Shown piece by piece: positions 1 through 6,866 of a DNA stretch of 41,545 nt. The stretch is from positions 1-41,545 of the forward strand of contig CASFSG010000006.1 in NCBI GenBank assembly GCA_949297305.1. The letters run 5' to 3'. The position numbers were made by a program, and so were the translations under genes. The first letter of the stretch is position 1. The number at the start of each line of letters is the position of its first letter. The notes beneath the pieces were generated by a model, which saw only the letters and a program-made list of their open reading frames with translations, did not search any database and was not told where the DNA came from. The DNA is from an uncultured bacterium (GTDB taxonomy: Bacteria > Bacillota_I > Bacilli_A > RFN20 > CAG-826).

Positions 1-73
1 CCTCTGTATAACCAAGCGTTAAAAACTCCTCTTTCGCTGCTTTGAGGATCTCTTCCATTACTTCTTCGTTCAT
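1..73 (-). CDS. TetR/AcrR-family transcriptional regulator, N-terminal part only
   Basis: Only the first 24 codons are inside the window; the gene runs off the left edge. The visible protein, with the core ILKAAKEEFLTLGYTE, has the pattern of the first helices of the TetR DNA-binding domain (ILxAAxxLFxxxGY). The start is fixed by a GGAGG ribosome binding site 7 bases upstream (plus-strand cctcc at 81-85). The promoter just upstream carries two tandem palindromes, which fits autorepression, the usual mode in this family. The ligand and any target genes beyond the edge cannot be told. Family call from a short stretch but with a good motif and matching context. Confidence 0.75.
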   Translation of the reverse strand, partial: MNEEVMEEILKAAKEEFLTLGYTE

Positions 74-86
74 TGGAACACCTCCT

Positions 87-126
87 ATAACAGTGTTATT
101 ATAACAGCGTTATAATTTGATTACAA
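87..126 (-). promoter_or_regulatory. Promoter of the TetR-type gene with two tandem palindromic operators
   Basis: Read on the minus strand there is a -35 box TTGTAA (plus 121-126), a 17-base spacer and a -10 box TATAAT (plus 98-103). Two 13-base palindromes of the form ATAAC-AGY-GTTAT lie at 87-99 and 101-113, with centres 14 bases apart, covering the -10 box and the start-site region. A bound repressor would block RNA polymerase. The boxes and repeats are seen directly; autorepression is inferred from the adjacent TetR-type gene. Confidence 0.7.
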
Positions 127-206
127 CAATTAAGTTAGCAATAACTAACTAAAACGTTTTCATTTATTATAAGTAAATTAAATTCGCTAAAATGATGTCG
201 ATATTT

Positions 207-323
207 AGGGGTGTGCAAAGTACCGTGTAAGAGTTTCAAAGCGTGTAAGAGTGCACACCCATCGTGTATGAGTATCTTAAAAATTTAACTATTACACGGC
301 AAATTGGCTATACACTTACACGG
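207..323. repeat. Cluster of CGTGTAAGAGT repeats, three direct and two inverted, with an outer inverted repeat
   Basis: CGTGTAAGAGT occurs at 224-234 and 242-252, with the variant CGTGTATGAGT at 263-273. Inverted partial copies lie at 292-299 (TTACACGG) and 314-323 (ACTTACACGG). An inverted pair GGGTGTGC (209-216) and GCACACCC (253-260) frames the first two copies. No gene lies here. The layout resembles the multiple protein-binding sites at an insertion-sequence end or a regulator-binding array, but no transposase gene is next to it, so the origin is unknown. It fills most of the roughly 330-base gap between the TetR gene and the first tRNA. Confidence 0.6.
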
Positions 324-356
324 CGCAAAAACCGAAAAACTGCGATATATCTTATA

Positions 357-394
357 AAAGAAAAAATGTCTACACCCCTTTCGGAGTATCAGAC
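357..394 (-). terminator. Intrinsic terminator of the six-tRNA transcript
   Basis: On the minus strand, 15 bases past the tRNA-Ser CCA end, a stem (GTCT and ACTCC pairing with GGGG and AGAC, one bulge, GAAA loop) is followed by a run of six T and further T-rich sequence. This is a standard Rho-independent terminator in the right place to end the tRNA transcript. Confidence 0.75.
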
Positions 395-408
395 ATGAAT
401 TACCATTA

Positions 409-499
409 TGGCGGAGGATTAGAGATTCGAACTCTAGCAGGGCTTGCACCCTCTATCGGTTTTCAAGACCGACCCCTTCAACCACTTGGGTAATCCTCC
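409..499 (-). tRNA. tRNA-Ser (anticodon UGA)
   Basis: The minus strand folds as a class II tRNA with a long variable arm. The acceptor stem is GGAGGAT/ATCCTCC, the discriminator base is G and CCA is encoded. The anticodon loop CTTGAAA gives UGA, reading UCN serine codons. It is the last gene of the six-tRNA cluster. Confidence 0.95.
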
Positions 500-515
500 T
501 TAAATAAAAAAAGCT

Positions 516-591
516 TGGTGGACCAACCAGGATTTGAACCTGGAACCTACCCATTATGAGTGGGGAGCTCTAACCGTTGAGCTATTGGTCC
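516..591 (-). tRNA. tRNA-Ile2 (anticodon CAU, expected lysidine-modified)
   Basis: The acceptor stem is GGACCAA/TTGGTCC with discriminator A and encoded CCA; the anticodon loop CTCATAA gives CAU. Two CAU tRNAs sit side by side here. This one has the GGACC acceptor typical of Bacilli tRNA-Ile2, and the order Met-Ile2-Ser matches known Bacilli clusters, so AUA-reading isoleucine is more likely than methionine. The top pair of the anticodon stem appears mismatched (C-T). The isotype depends on TilS modification, which cannot be seen here. Confidence 0.8.
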
Positions 592-597
592 AAATGT

Positions 598-674
598 TGG
601 TGGCTGTGGGGAGACTCGAACTCTCGACACACCGGGTATGAGCCGATTGCTCTAACCAACTGAGCTACACAGCC
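598..674 (-). tRNA. tRNA-Met, elongator type (anticodon CAU)
   Basis: Acceptor stem GGCTGTG/CACAGCC, discriminator A, encoded CCA and anticodon loop CTCATAC. It lacks the mismatched first pair and the GGG/CCC anticodon-stem pairs of the initiator tRNA, so it is the elongator form. Confidence 0.88.
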
Positions 675-687
675 ACTTATCATATTT

Positions 688-763
688 TGGTGGAGTTAAG
701 GGGTCTCGAACCCCCGACCTCTAGAATGCAAATCTAGCGCTCTCCCAATTGAGCTATAACCCC
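688..763 (-). tRNA. tRNA-Ala (anticodon UGC)
   Basis: Acceptor stem GGGGTTA pairs with TAACTCC, with one G-T pair. The anticodon loop TTTGCAT gives UGC, and CCA is encoded. Third gene of the cluster in transcription order. Confidence 0.95.
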
Positions 764-769
764 TTCTCC

Positions 770-846
770 TGGTCGGGATGACAGGATTTGAACCTGCGGC
801 CTTCTGCTCCCAAAGCAGACGCGATACCAAGCTACGCTACATCCCG
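770..846 (-). tRNA. tRNA-Pro (anticodon UGG)
   Basis: Acceptor stem CGGGATG/CATCCCG, discriminator A, encoded CCA; the anticodon loop TTTGGGA gives UGG. Second gene of the cluster. Confidence 0.95.
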
Positions 847-847
847 A

Positions 848-924
848 TGGCGCGCCTAGCAGGACTCGAACCTGCAACCCCCAGATTCGTAGTCTGGTAC
901 TCTATCCAATTGAGCTATAGGCGC
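848..924 (-). tRNA. tRNA-Arg (anticodon ACG)
   Basis: Acceptor stem GCGCCTA/TAGGCGC, discriminator G, encoded CCA; the anticodon loop CTACGAA gives ACG, expected to be deaminated to ICG and to read CGU, CGC and CGA. First gene of the cluster, next to its promoter. Confidence 0.95.
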
Positions 925-936
925 GTAGCGATTAAT

Positions 937-965
937 AGTATATACATTTATTTAATGCATAACAA
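937..965 (-). promoter_or_regulatory. Promoter of the six-tRNA cluster
   Basis: On the minus strand TTGTTA (plus 960-965), a 17-base spacer and TATACT (plus 937-942) lie directly upstream of tRNA-Arg. The start site would fall about 5 bases before the tRNA. Strong boxes and position support the call. Confidence 0.7.
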
Positions 966-992
966 GTATTATTTTAGGAATATTTATAAAGG

Positions 993-1011
993 ATGTTTAT
1001 TTTATAAACAT
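993..1011 (-). terminator. Hairpin after tag, possible weak terminator
   Basis: An 8-base-pair stem, ATGTTTAT and ATAAACAT with a 3-base loop, lies 6 bases past the tag stop codon. The downstream T-run on the minus strand is short and broken, so termination would be inefficient. Confidence 0.4.
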
Positions 1012-1017
1012 TTGAAA

Positions 1018-1587
1018 TTATCGGTATTGACAATTTATCAAATGATCATTAATAAGCCCAATTGCTTGTAGATAAGAATAGATGATTATCGGACCAATAA
1101 ATTTAAAGCCGCGTCTTTTTAAGTCGTTAGAAATTTTTAATGATAATTGGTCTTTTGCAGGGATTTCTTGCAAACTACGCCTTTTATGATCAATGATGTT
1201 TCCATTAGTGAAGCTATAAATATAGTGATAAAATGAGCCAAATTCTTTTTGAATAGCAAGAAATTTTTGGGCGTTAACAATTAAGGCGCAAAGTTTAGTT
1301 CGATGATGGATTAAACCTTTAAGTTTCATAAAGCGTTCAATATCTTTTTCTAAATAAAAAGCGCATTTATTTGGGTTTAAATTATCTAGATAGCGACGAA
1401 AATATTTTTCTTTTTTTAAAACTATTTCCCAAGATAAGCCACTTGAAAAGATTTCTAAAATTAAATTGGCAAATAATTCGTTATCATCATAGATAGGTTT
1501 ACACCATCTTTTATGATGATAATGAAGCAAAAGAGGACTTTGATGACACCACGAGGAACATTCATAAATATCAATTTCTTTTTTCAT
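1018..1587 (-). CDS. tag: DNA-3-methyladenine glycosylase I
   Basis: Base-excision repair enzyme that removes 3-methyladenine from alkylated DNA in the cytoplasm. The 189-residue protein matches the usual length of about 190. The N-terminal Cys (C10), the His of the YHH motif (H24) and the C-terminal NDHLINC motif (H182, C186) correspond to the family's zinc ligands. The LILEIFSSGLSW stretch carries the conserved glutamate, and KRRGFKFIGPIIIYSYLQA matches the signature KKRGFKFVG..I.Y.FMQA. One deviation: the usual YHDxEW is YHHKRW here. The gene stands alone between a tRNA-Cys gene and the tRNA cluster. Confidence 0.93.
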   Translation of the reverse strand: MKKEIDIYECSSWCHQSPLLLHYHHKRWCKPIYDDNELFANLILEIFSSGLSWEIVLKKEKYFRRYLDNLNPNKCAFYLEKDIERFMKLKGLIHHRTKLCALIVNAQKFLAIQKEFGSFYHYIYSFTNGNIIDHKRRSLQEIPAKDQLSLKISNDLKRRGFKFIGPIIIYSYLQAIGLINDHLINCQYR

Positions 1588-1611
1588 ATACTTATCTTAA
1601 TAAATATTTTA

Positions 1612-1636
1612 ATAAAAAACCTACCAAAAGGTAGGA
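1612..1636 (-). terminator. Intrinsic terminator after tRNA-Cys
   Basis: Read on the minus strand, CCTACC-TTTT-GGTAGG is followed by six T. The perfect 6-pair stem lies about 15 bases downstream of tRNA-Cys and ahead of tag, so tag probably has its own weak promoter or depends on read-through. Confidence 0.75.
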
Positions 1637-1649
1637 AATATAAATAATT

Positions 1650-1723
1650 TGGAGGTTCCAGACGGAGTTGAACCGACGCTCATTGAGTTGCAGTCAATTG
1701 CCTTACCACTTGGCTATGGAACC
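1650..1723 (-). tRNA. tRNA-Cys (anticodon GCA)
   Basis: Acceptor stem GGTTCCA/TGGAACC, discriminator U, encoded CCA; the anticodon loop CTGCAAC gives GCA. Single-gene unit with its own promoter and terminator. Confidence 0.95.
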
Positions 1724-1733
1724 AGCCTAAATT

Positions 1734-1761
1734 ATTATACCGATAAAAATGGAATAGTAAA
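1734..1761 (-). promoter_or_regulatory. Promoter of tRNA-Cys
   Basis: On the minus strand TTTACT (plus 1756-1761), a 16-base spacer and a perfect TATAAT (plus 1734-1739) end about 10 bases before the tRNA. It lies in the short gap downstream of potD. Confidence 0.65.
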
Positions 1762-1766
1762 GAATA

Positions 1767-3341
1767 TTATTCAGCAGCTTTTCTTAAAGCGCGATGTTTT
1801 TTGAATAATTTATTTTTCTTTACTTTTTTATAAACAAAAAAGCCAATTGAAACACCCGCTATTCCTACTTCCACCGCTAAAACAACGATTGCCCAAGTGG
1901 GGAGAGGGTTATTGCGAACAATTTCCCATAAATCAATCACTGCATTATTTTGTTCGCCAAAATCATTCATAATGGCTAAATGTGGTAAATCATCTTTACT
2001 AGGATATTGGGCTTTTAATTGTCGCGATAATTGCGTTTCATCTACATGCAAAATAGCGTCATCAAGATTATCAATTGTTCCTTCAAAGAAATAAGTGATA
2101 TCATATTCGACATAATCGTCCGCGTCTACGCCACCTACTTCACCTCTTAAATCGTAGCAATCGTAGACATAATCAAGAATGTTAGGTCCAGCTACCGAAG
2201 GAGTATAACCAACATAATACATATTTTGCTCAGCGATTGCTGGGTCGAAAAGAAAATTGATAAATTCTTGAGCAAGTTCTTTATTTAAAGAATTAGATTT
2301 TGGCATTGCTAAACCATCGAACCAAATATTTGAACCTTCTTTAGGAATCGTAAAATATAACTCTTTCGCATCCTCGCCTAAATCTTCACTTTCAGCTTCA
2401 TCCATTGAATAGACAGCATCACCACTCCAAGCTAAAACTCCCGCCACTTTTCCAGTTACAACATCATTTTTTCCACTATCGACTTCAAAGCCAAAGGAAT
2501 TGTCTTTTAAAGCGAGCATATCTTCAAGAACAAGTTTGAGTGTTTCATCATCACAACGGTTAAAAATGGAGGTAAGTCGCGCATTAAATTCATCGGGATT
2601 AGAAGGAAGTAATTCTTCTTCTAGGCGCGCGATTTCATCTTTATAGACATGGATGATGCTAACCGCGTAGACATCGCGCATGCTATCTTTAATAAATAAG
2701 GAATCTTGGTATCTATTATCATACATGACATCCCAACTACGAAAATCTTCATGAATTTCTTCTTCCGATAAACCGTTAGCAATATATCCTTGGAAATTAG
2801 GGTTATAGGTAATGCCAACTGTTCCCCACATATAGGGCAAAGAAAATTGATCTAAAGAGTAAGTTTCATTCGTGACGCTAGAAGTGGCCTTAATTGATTC
2901 AAAAATATCTTTTAAATAAGGAGACATGAATTTATCGACATTAGGCATCATAAAATCTTCATCAAAAGGTTCTAACATATCTAAAGAGATCATTCTTTGT
3001 AACATATAATCGCTAGGAATGATAATATCATAAGCCATCTTACCAGTTTGTAGTTCATTAAACATTGTTTCATTCGTATCGAAAGTATCGTAAATATATG
3101 TAATTTCGCGTCCAGTTTTTTCATAGATATATTCAACGAATTGATCCATTAAATCATTTTGAGGATATCCATCATCGACACAATCGCTATCAGCTTCATA
3201 AATATAATCTTCCCAGTTTAATACGCGAATCAAATTTTCGTCGACCGCGCCTGTTTCTTTACTTGAAGTTTGGCAGCCTCCTAAAGAGAGTAAAGAAACA
3301 AATAGTGATAAAAAGATAAAAGAAAAATGATATTTATACAT
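1767..3341 (-). CDS. potD: Spermidine/putrescine-binding lipoprotein PotD with a C-terminal membrane helix
   Basis: Extracytoplasmic substrate-binding protein of the polyamine ABC importer. I place the start at the ATG giving MYKYHFSF, which has GAGG 9 bases upstream and begins a clean signal peptide with lipobox SLGGC (C23); a start at 3410 would spoil the signal peptide. Family features include NWEDYIY near the mature N-terminus and LAWSGDAVYSM in the second lobe. At about 524 residues it is far longer than the usual 350. The extra length includes a helical insert around residues 230-270 and a C-terminal membrane helix (AIVVLAVEVGIAGVSIGFF) with a basic tail KKVKKNKLFKKHR. The first 8 bases overlap the end of potC. 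Substrate is inferred from the operon. Confidence 0.88.
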   Translation of the reverse strand: MYKYHFSFIFLSLFVSLLSLGGCQTSSKETGAVDENLIRVLNWEDYIYEADSDCVDDGYPQNDLMDQFVEYIYEKTGREITYIYDTFDTNETMFNELQTGKMAYDIIIPSDYMLQRMISLDMLEPFDEDFMMPNVDKFMSPYLKDIFESIKATSSVTNETYSLDQFSLPYMWGTVGITYNPNFQGYIANGLSEEEIHEDFRSWDVMYDNRYQDSLFIKDSMRDVYAVSIIHVYKDEIARLEEELLPSNPDEFNARLTSIFNRCDDETLKLVLEDMLALKDNSFGFEVDSGKNDVVTGKVAGVLAWSGDAVYSMDEAESEDLGEDAKELYFTIPKEGSNIWFDGLAMPKSNSLNKELAQEFINFLFDPAIAEQNMYYVGYTPSVAGPNILDYVYDCYDLRGEVGGVDADDYVEYDITYFFEGTIDNLDDAILHVDETQLSRQLKAQYPSKDDLPHLAIMNDFGEQNNAVIDLWEIVRNNPLPTWAIVVLAVEVGIAGVSIGFFVYKKVKKNKLFKKHRALRKAAE

Positions 3342-4188
3342 TTTGTTTACCTCGATGAAGCTTTTTATGCTTAATTTTATAGTTTTGATATAAAGTGGAA
3401 CCAACCACAATCAATAAGACAATAATGAAAATGATGAGAGTTAAAGCCCGCATTTCAACCGGAATTGGTCCTCTTTTAATCGCGGCCTGAATAAGAGTTG
3501 ATAATGTTTCAATATTTCCTTCGCCAGAAAGCAATCCCGCACCACGAGTAAAGGCAGTGATGATAAAATCATCAAGAGATAAAGTAATCGCTAAAAGAAA
3601 GCCGGAAAATACACCAGGCATAATTTCCGGAAGCGTCACTTTAAATAATGCTTGCGAAGGTGAGGCACCTAAATCGAGTGCTGCTTCATATAAAAACGGG
3701 TCCATTTGCTCTAATTTAGGTTTAACTGATAAATAAACAAAAGGTAATGATAAAACGACATGGCCAACTAGCAATGTCCAAAATGAAAATAAATTTGCTT
3801 TAAAAATATATGTCCCTAAAAAAACAAAGAGGACGACTAAAGAAAGGGCCATAACAATTTCCGCATTTACAACTGGAATCTGAGTGATGGTTTCACTAAC
3901 GATGCGCGCTTTGCGTTTCATATAATAAACACCGATCGCACCTAAGGCACCTAAAATTGTCGAAACAATCGAGGAAATTAAAGCGATGATTAAAGTATTA
4001 CCAACCGCCACCCAAATATCTAAGGAATCGCTAGAAAATAACGAGGCATAAACTTCGAAGCTAAAACCTTCCCATTGGCCAATGTTAGTCGCGGTTGTAA
4101 AAGAAAAAGCGATGATAACTAAAATCGGCAAATACATCAATAATAGAATTAAATAGATATAGATATTAGCAAGAACTTTCTTTACCAT
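3334..4188 (-). CDS. potC: Polyamine ABC transporter permease PotC
   Basis: Second inner-membrane permease subunit of the polyamine importer. The 284-residue protein has about six membrane helices and the EAA-type coupling loop (YEAALDLGASPSQALFKVTLP) that docks on the ATPase. DDFIITAFTRG after it is typical of PotC. The start has GGAGC 9 bases upstream and overlaps the potB end by 7 bases. Family call is strong; exact substrate is not. Confidence 0.92.
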   Translation of the reverse strand: MVKKVLANIYIYLILLLMYLPILVIIAFSFTTATNIGQWEGFSFEVYASLFSSDSLDIWVAVGNTLIIALISSIVSTILGALGAIGVYYMKRKARIVSETITQIPVVNAEIVMALSLVVLFVFLGTYIFKANLFSFWTLLVGHVVLSLPFVYLSVKPKLEQMDPFLYEAALDLGASPSQALFKVTLPEIMPGVFSGFLLAITLSLDDFIITAFTRGAGLLSGEGNIETLSTLIQAAIKRGPIPVEMRALTLIIFIIVLLIVVGSTLYQNYKIKHKKLHRGKQNV

Positions 4189-4979
4189 ATTGAGTTGCTC
4201 CTTGCTGTCTTTTCTTTATTGACATTGCGCGTTAAAACCATGAAAACCAAAACGCAGATAAGGAGGAATAAAGCCATAAATGAACCATCATTCCACTGAT
4301 TTTGGGTGAAGTTTAAATATATTGAGTTCCCAATAAGGTAAATATTACCTTCACTTAAAGCATCTGAAATAACATAACTAGACATTGTCGGCATAAAAAC
4401 CATTGAGACGGCCGAAATAATTCCTGGTAAGGATTGTGGTAAAATTGATTTAGTAAAGACATAAAATGGGTTAGCGCCTAGGTCGCTAGCGGCCTCATTT
4501 AAAGAACCATCAATTTTTAGCATCGTCGAATATAAAGGCAAGATTGTAAATGGCAAATAATTATAAACCATACCAATTAAAGTTGCTAAATATGGCCTTT
4601 CTCCCCCACTAATCCCAATCCAAAATAATAAATCGCGGGTCGCGGCAGTTCTTAAAACGAAATTAATCCAAGTTGGCATGACAAAAAGCATCACTAACAC
4701 CGCATTTTTATTAATCTTTGTCTTAGCTAAAAAATAGGCTAATGGATAACCGATAATCAAACAAATAATTGTTGTTTGAATAGCGATAAAGAAAGATACC
4801 AAAATTGCATTCCATTTACTCGAAGTTGTAAAAAATTTCAAAAAAGAAGCCAAAGATAGCGCTCCAGTAGAATCACTAAAAGCATAATAAACAATCAAAA
4901 AGATTGGAATGATGACAAACAATGAAAGAAAGACTAAATAAGGGATGGCCAAAAACTTTCTTTGAAATTTAAATTTCAT
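4182..4979 (-). CDS. potB: Polyamine ABC transporter permease PotB
   Basis: First permease subunit. The 265-residue membrane protein has about six helices. The coupling loop reads NEAASDLGANPFYVFTKSIL, and NFVLRTAATRDLL upstream is characteristic of PotB-type permeases. Its start overlaps the potA end by 11 bases, and its ribosome binding site (AGGGAGA) lies inside potA, consistent with coupled translation. Confidence 0.92.
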   Translation of the reverse strand: MKFKFQRKFLAIPYLVFLSLFVIIPIFLIVYYAFSDSTGALSLASFLKFFTTSSKWNAILVSFFIAIQTTIICLIIGYPLAYFLAKTKINKNAVLVMLFVMPTWINFVLRTAATRDLLFWIGISGGERPYLATLIGMVYNYLPFTILPLYSTMLKIDGSLNEAASDLGANPFYVFTKSILPQSLPGIISAVSMVFMPTMSSYVISDALSEGNIYLIGNSIYLNFTQNQWNDGSFMALFLLICVLVFMVLTRNVNKEKTARSNSIW

Positions 4980-6483
4980 AGGCCGAGATATCTCCCTTTA
5001 AGACTAATTTAATATCTTTTTTATCAATTTTAATTCCGACGATATCGCCTTCGTTATAAACGTAGTCAGTGTCGATAATAAAATCTTCATCATCGTCGCT
5101 TTTAGCAATTACTTGATAGTGATCACCAATATAGATAACTGAAACAATTCTTCCGATTGCTTGGCCATAACTAGTATCATCAGAAAATTCGATTTTATCT
5201 AAATCTACTTCGGCGTTAACTTTTGCATTAGTTAAATCGTATTTTTGCCCTTTTTTAGACACTAAATATCCTTCATCATCGATGTGACTATCTTTAAGTA
5301 ATTGCGTCAAATCAACTTCGAAAGTAGTATTAGCGAGTTCAAGTTCATTATGTTTATTAATTGATAATCCAGTAAAGATATTTTTTGAGACGGTCTTTTT
5401 CATTATGTGGATTGAATCTGGATCGATTTTCATTCCGATTTCAATATTTAAAGGATAATCTTTTGTCGATTGAGCAATAATTTCGTTTTTGCCAATCATA
5501 ATACTATATTCATAATGGACACCCTTAAAAATTTTATTATCGATGCGACCGACGATATCACCTCTAGTAGCATCAACCAATTCAACATCTTCTGGTCGCA
5601 CGACAACATCGACTAACTCACCTTTAGCAAAATCGTCGAGACATTTAAAATCGTGTCCTAAAAAATGAACGAGCAATTTATCACTCATTTGAGCATTATA
5701 AATATTCGATTCACCGATAAAGTCGGCAACGAAAGCATTGGCAGGTTCGTTATAAATATCGATCGGCGAGCCTATTTGTTGAATTACACCATCTTTCATT
5801 ACAACAATTAAATCGCTCATCGTCAAAGCTTCTTCTTGATCATGGGTAACATAGATAAAAGTGATGCCGAGTTTTTTATGCATATCTTTTAACTCGAGTT
5901 GCATATCCTTACGCATCTTTAAATCGAGAGCACCTAAAGGCTCATCTAAAAGCAAGATTTCTGGTTTATTGACGATGCAACGCGCGATGGCAACTCTTTG
6001 TTGTTGCCCACCGCTTAAAGTTGAAATATCGCGATCTTCTAATTCTTCTAAATCGACTAATTTTAACGCTTTGGTCACTAATTCATCGATCGTTTCACTG
6101 CTTAAGCGTTTCATCTTTATTTTCTTTTTACCATGACGATCAACTACTTCAGTAGGAACTTTCTTTAATTTAAGACCAAAAGCAACATTATCATAAACAT
6201 CCAAATGAGGAAATAAGGCATAACGTTGAAAGACGGTATTAATTGGACGCTTATATGGTGGAAGATTGGTAATATCTTTCCCGTTTAATAAGATTTTGCC
6301 GCTTGTAGGCATTTCAAAGCCGGCAATCATCCTTAAAGTCGTCGTTTTACCGCAACCACTAGGTCCAAGCAAGGTCACGAACTGACCTTTTTGAATTTTT
6401 AACGAAAAATTATCAACGGCTATAAAGTCACCGAATTCTTTTCGCACATTATCCAAATTAATAATTACTTCATCATATGCCAT
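4969..6483 (-). CDS. potA: Polyamine ABC transporter ATPase PotA, C-terminally extended
   Basis: ATP-binding subunit that drives polyamine import. Chosen start MAYDEV has GGAGG 10 bases upstream; the longer open frame upstream to 6573 is low-complexity and unlikely to be translated. All ABC motifs are present: Walker A GPSGCGKTT, Q-loop VFQRYALFPH, signature LSGGQQQRVAIAR, Walker B ILLLDEPLGALD and switch THDQEEA. A basic insert (DRHGKKKIKMKR) sits between Q-loop and signature. At 504 residues it is about 130 longer than usual. The C-terminal part begins with a TOBE-like segment (VVVRPEDVEL) and continues into extra sequence with no clear match. First gene of potABCD. Confidence 0.93.
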   Translation of the reverse strand: MAYDEVIINLDNVRKEFGDFIAVDNFSLKIQKGQFVTLLGPSGCGKTTTLRMIAGFEMPTSGKILLNGKDITNLPPYKRPINTVFQRYALFPHLDVYDNVAFGLKLKKVPTEVVDRHGKKKIKMKRLSSETIDELVTKALKLVDLEELEDRDISTLSGGQQQRVAIARCIVNKPEILLLDEPLGALDLKMRKDMQLELKDMHKKLGITFIYVTHDQEEALTMSDLIVVMKDGVIQQIGSPIDIYNEPANAFVADFIGESNIYNAQMSDKLLVHFLGHDFKCLDDFAKGELVDVVVRPEDVELVDATRGDIVGRIDNKIFKGVHYEYSIMIGKNEIIAQSTKDYPLNIEIGMKIDPDSIHIMKKTVSKNIFTGLSINKHNELELANTTFEVDLTQLLKDSHIDDEGYLVSKKGQKYDLTNAKVNAEVDLDKIEFSDDTSYGQAIGRIVSVIYIGDHYQVIAKSDDDEDFIIDTDYVYNEGDIVGIKIDKKDIKLVLKGDISAYEI

Positions 6484-6866
6484 TTTGCATATTCCTCCAT
6501 AACGTCTTAACCAAGGTAATGGAATAAATTTATAAGACAATAAAAATATAAAGAAAAACGAATAAAAAAACAAACAAATTTTAAAGAAATTTTTCTCGCG
6601 AAAATTCCTGGCGTTTTTCTAAATGAAATTTATAAAGAAAAATCTCGATAAATACTTATTTTTTTATCAATTTAATTTCAAAGTATTTCCCTTTCTTTTT
6701 TTAAAAAAACATCAGCGAATTACTCCCTTAAAAATTAATGCAATTTTTTTAAATGTTTTTTTCTCTTTTTTTAAAGAAAAATAACTAATATCAAAAAGTT
6801 AACCTATTCTTATAGTAAATGACTTTTCCTTGTAATTAGATAAGGGGATGCCTTATTATTTTATCG
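6484..6866. promoter_or_regulatory. AT-rich divergent intergenic region between potA and a lipoprotein gene
   Basis: This gap of about 380 bases has no convincing gene. It should hold the leftward promoter of potABCD and the rightward promoter of the lipoprotein gene. A weak leftward candidate is TTGTTT, 17 bases, TATATT in the part near 6540-6570; rightward, TATAGT at 6811-6816 could be a -10 box without a good -35. An imperfect inverted repeat TTTTC-GCGA-GAAAA lies near 6592-6606. The strong AT bias makes all of these uncertain. Confidence 0.35.

Noticed and set aside
207..323. CRISPR array from the CGTGTAAGAGT repeats
   Set aside because: Copies are only 11 bases, spacing is 18-21 bases and irregular, orientation is mixed, and there are no cas genes.
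516..591. Initiator tRNA-fMet
   Set aside because: It lacks the mismatched first acceptor pair and the three G-C pairs in the anticodon stem; cluster order and the GGACC acceptor favour tRNA-Ile2.
778..1071. 97-residue open frame across the tRNA genes
   Set aside because: It runs antisense through tRNA-Pro and tRNA-Arg and has no protein-like features.
6484..6573. N-terminal extension of PotA from the upstream in-frame start
   Set aside because: The extra 30 residues are Phe-rich low-complexity sequence, and a good ribosome binding site lies just before the MAYDEV start.
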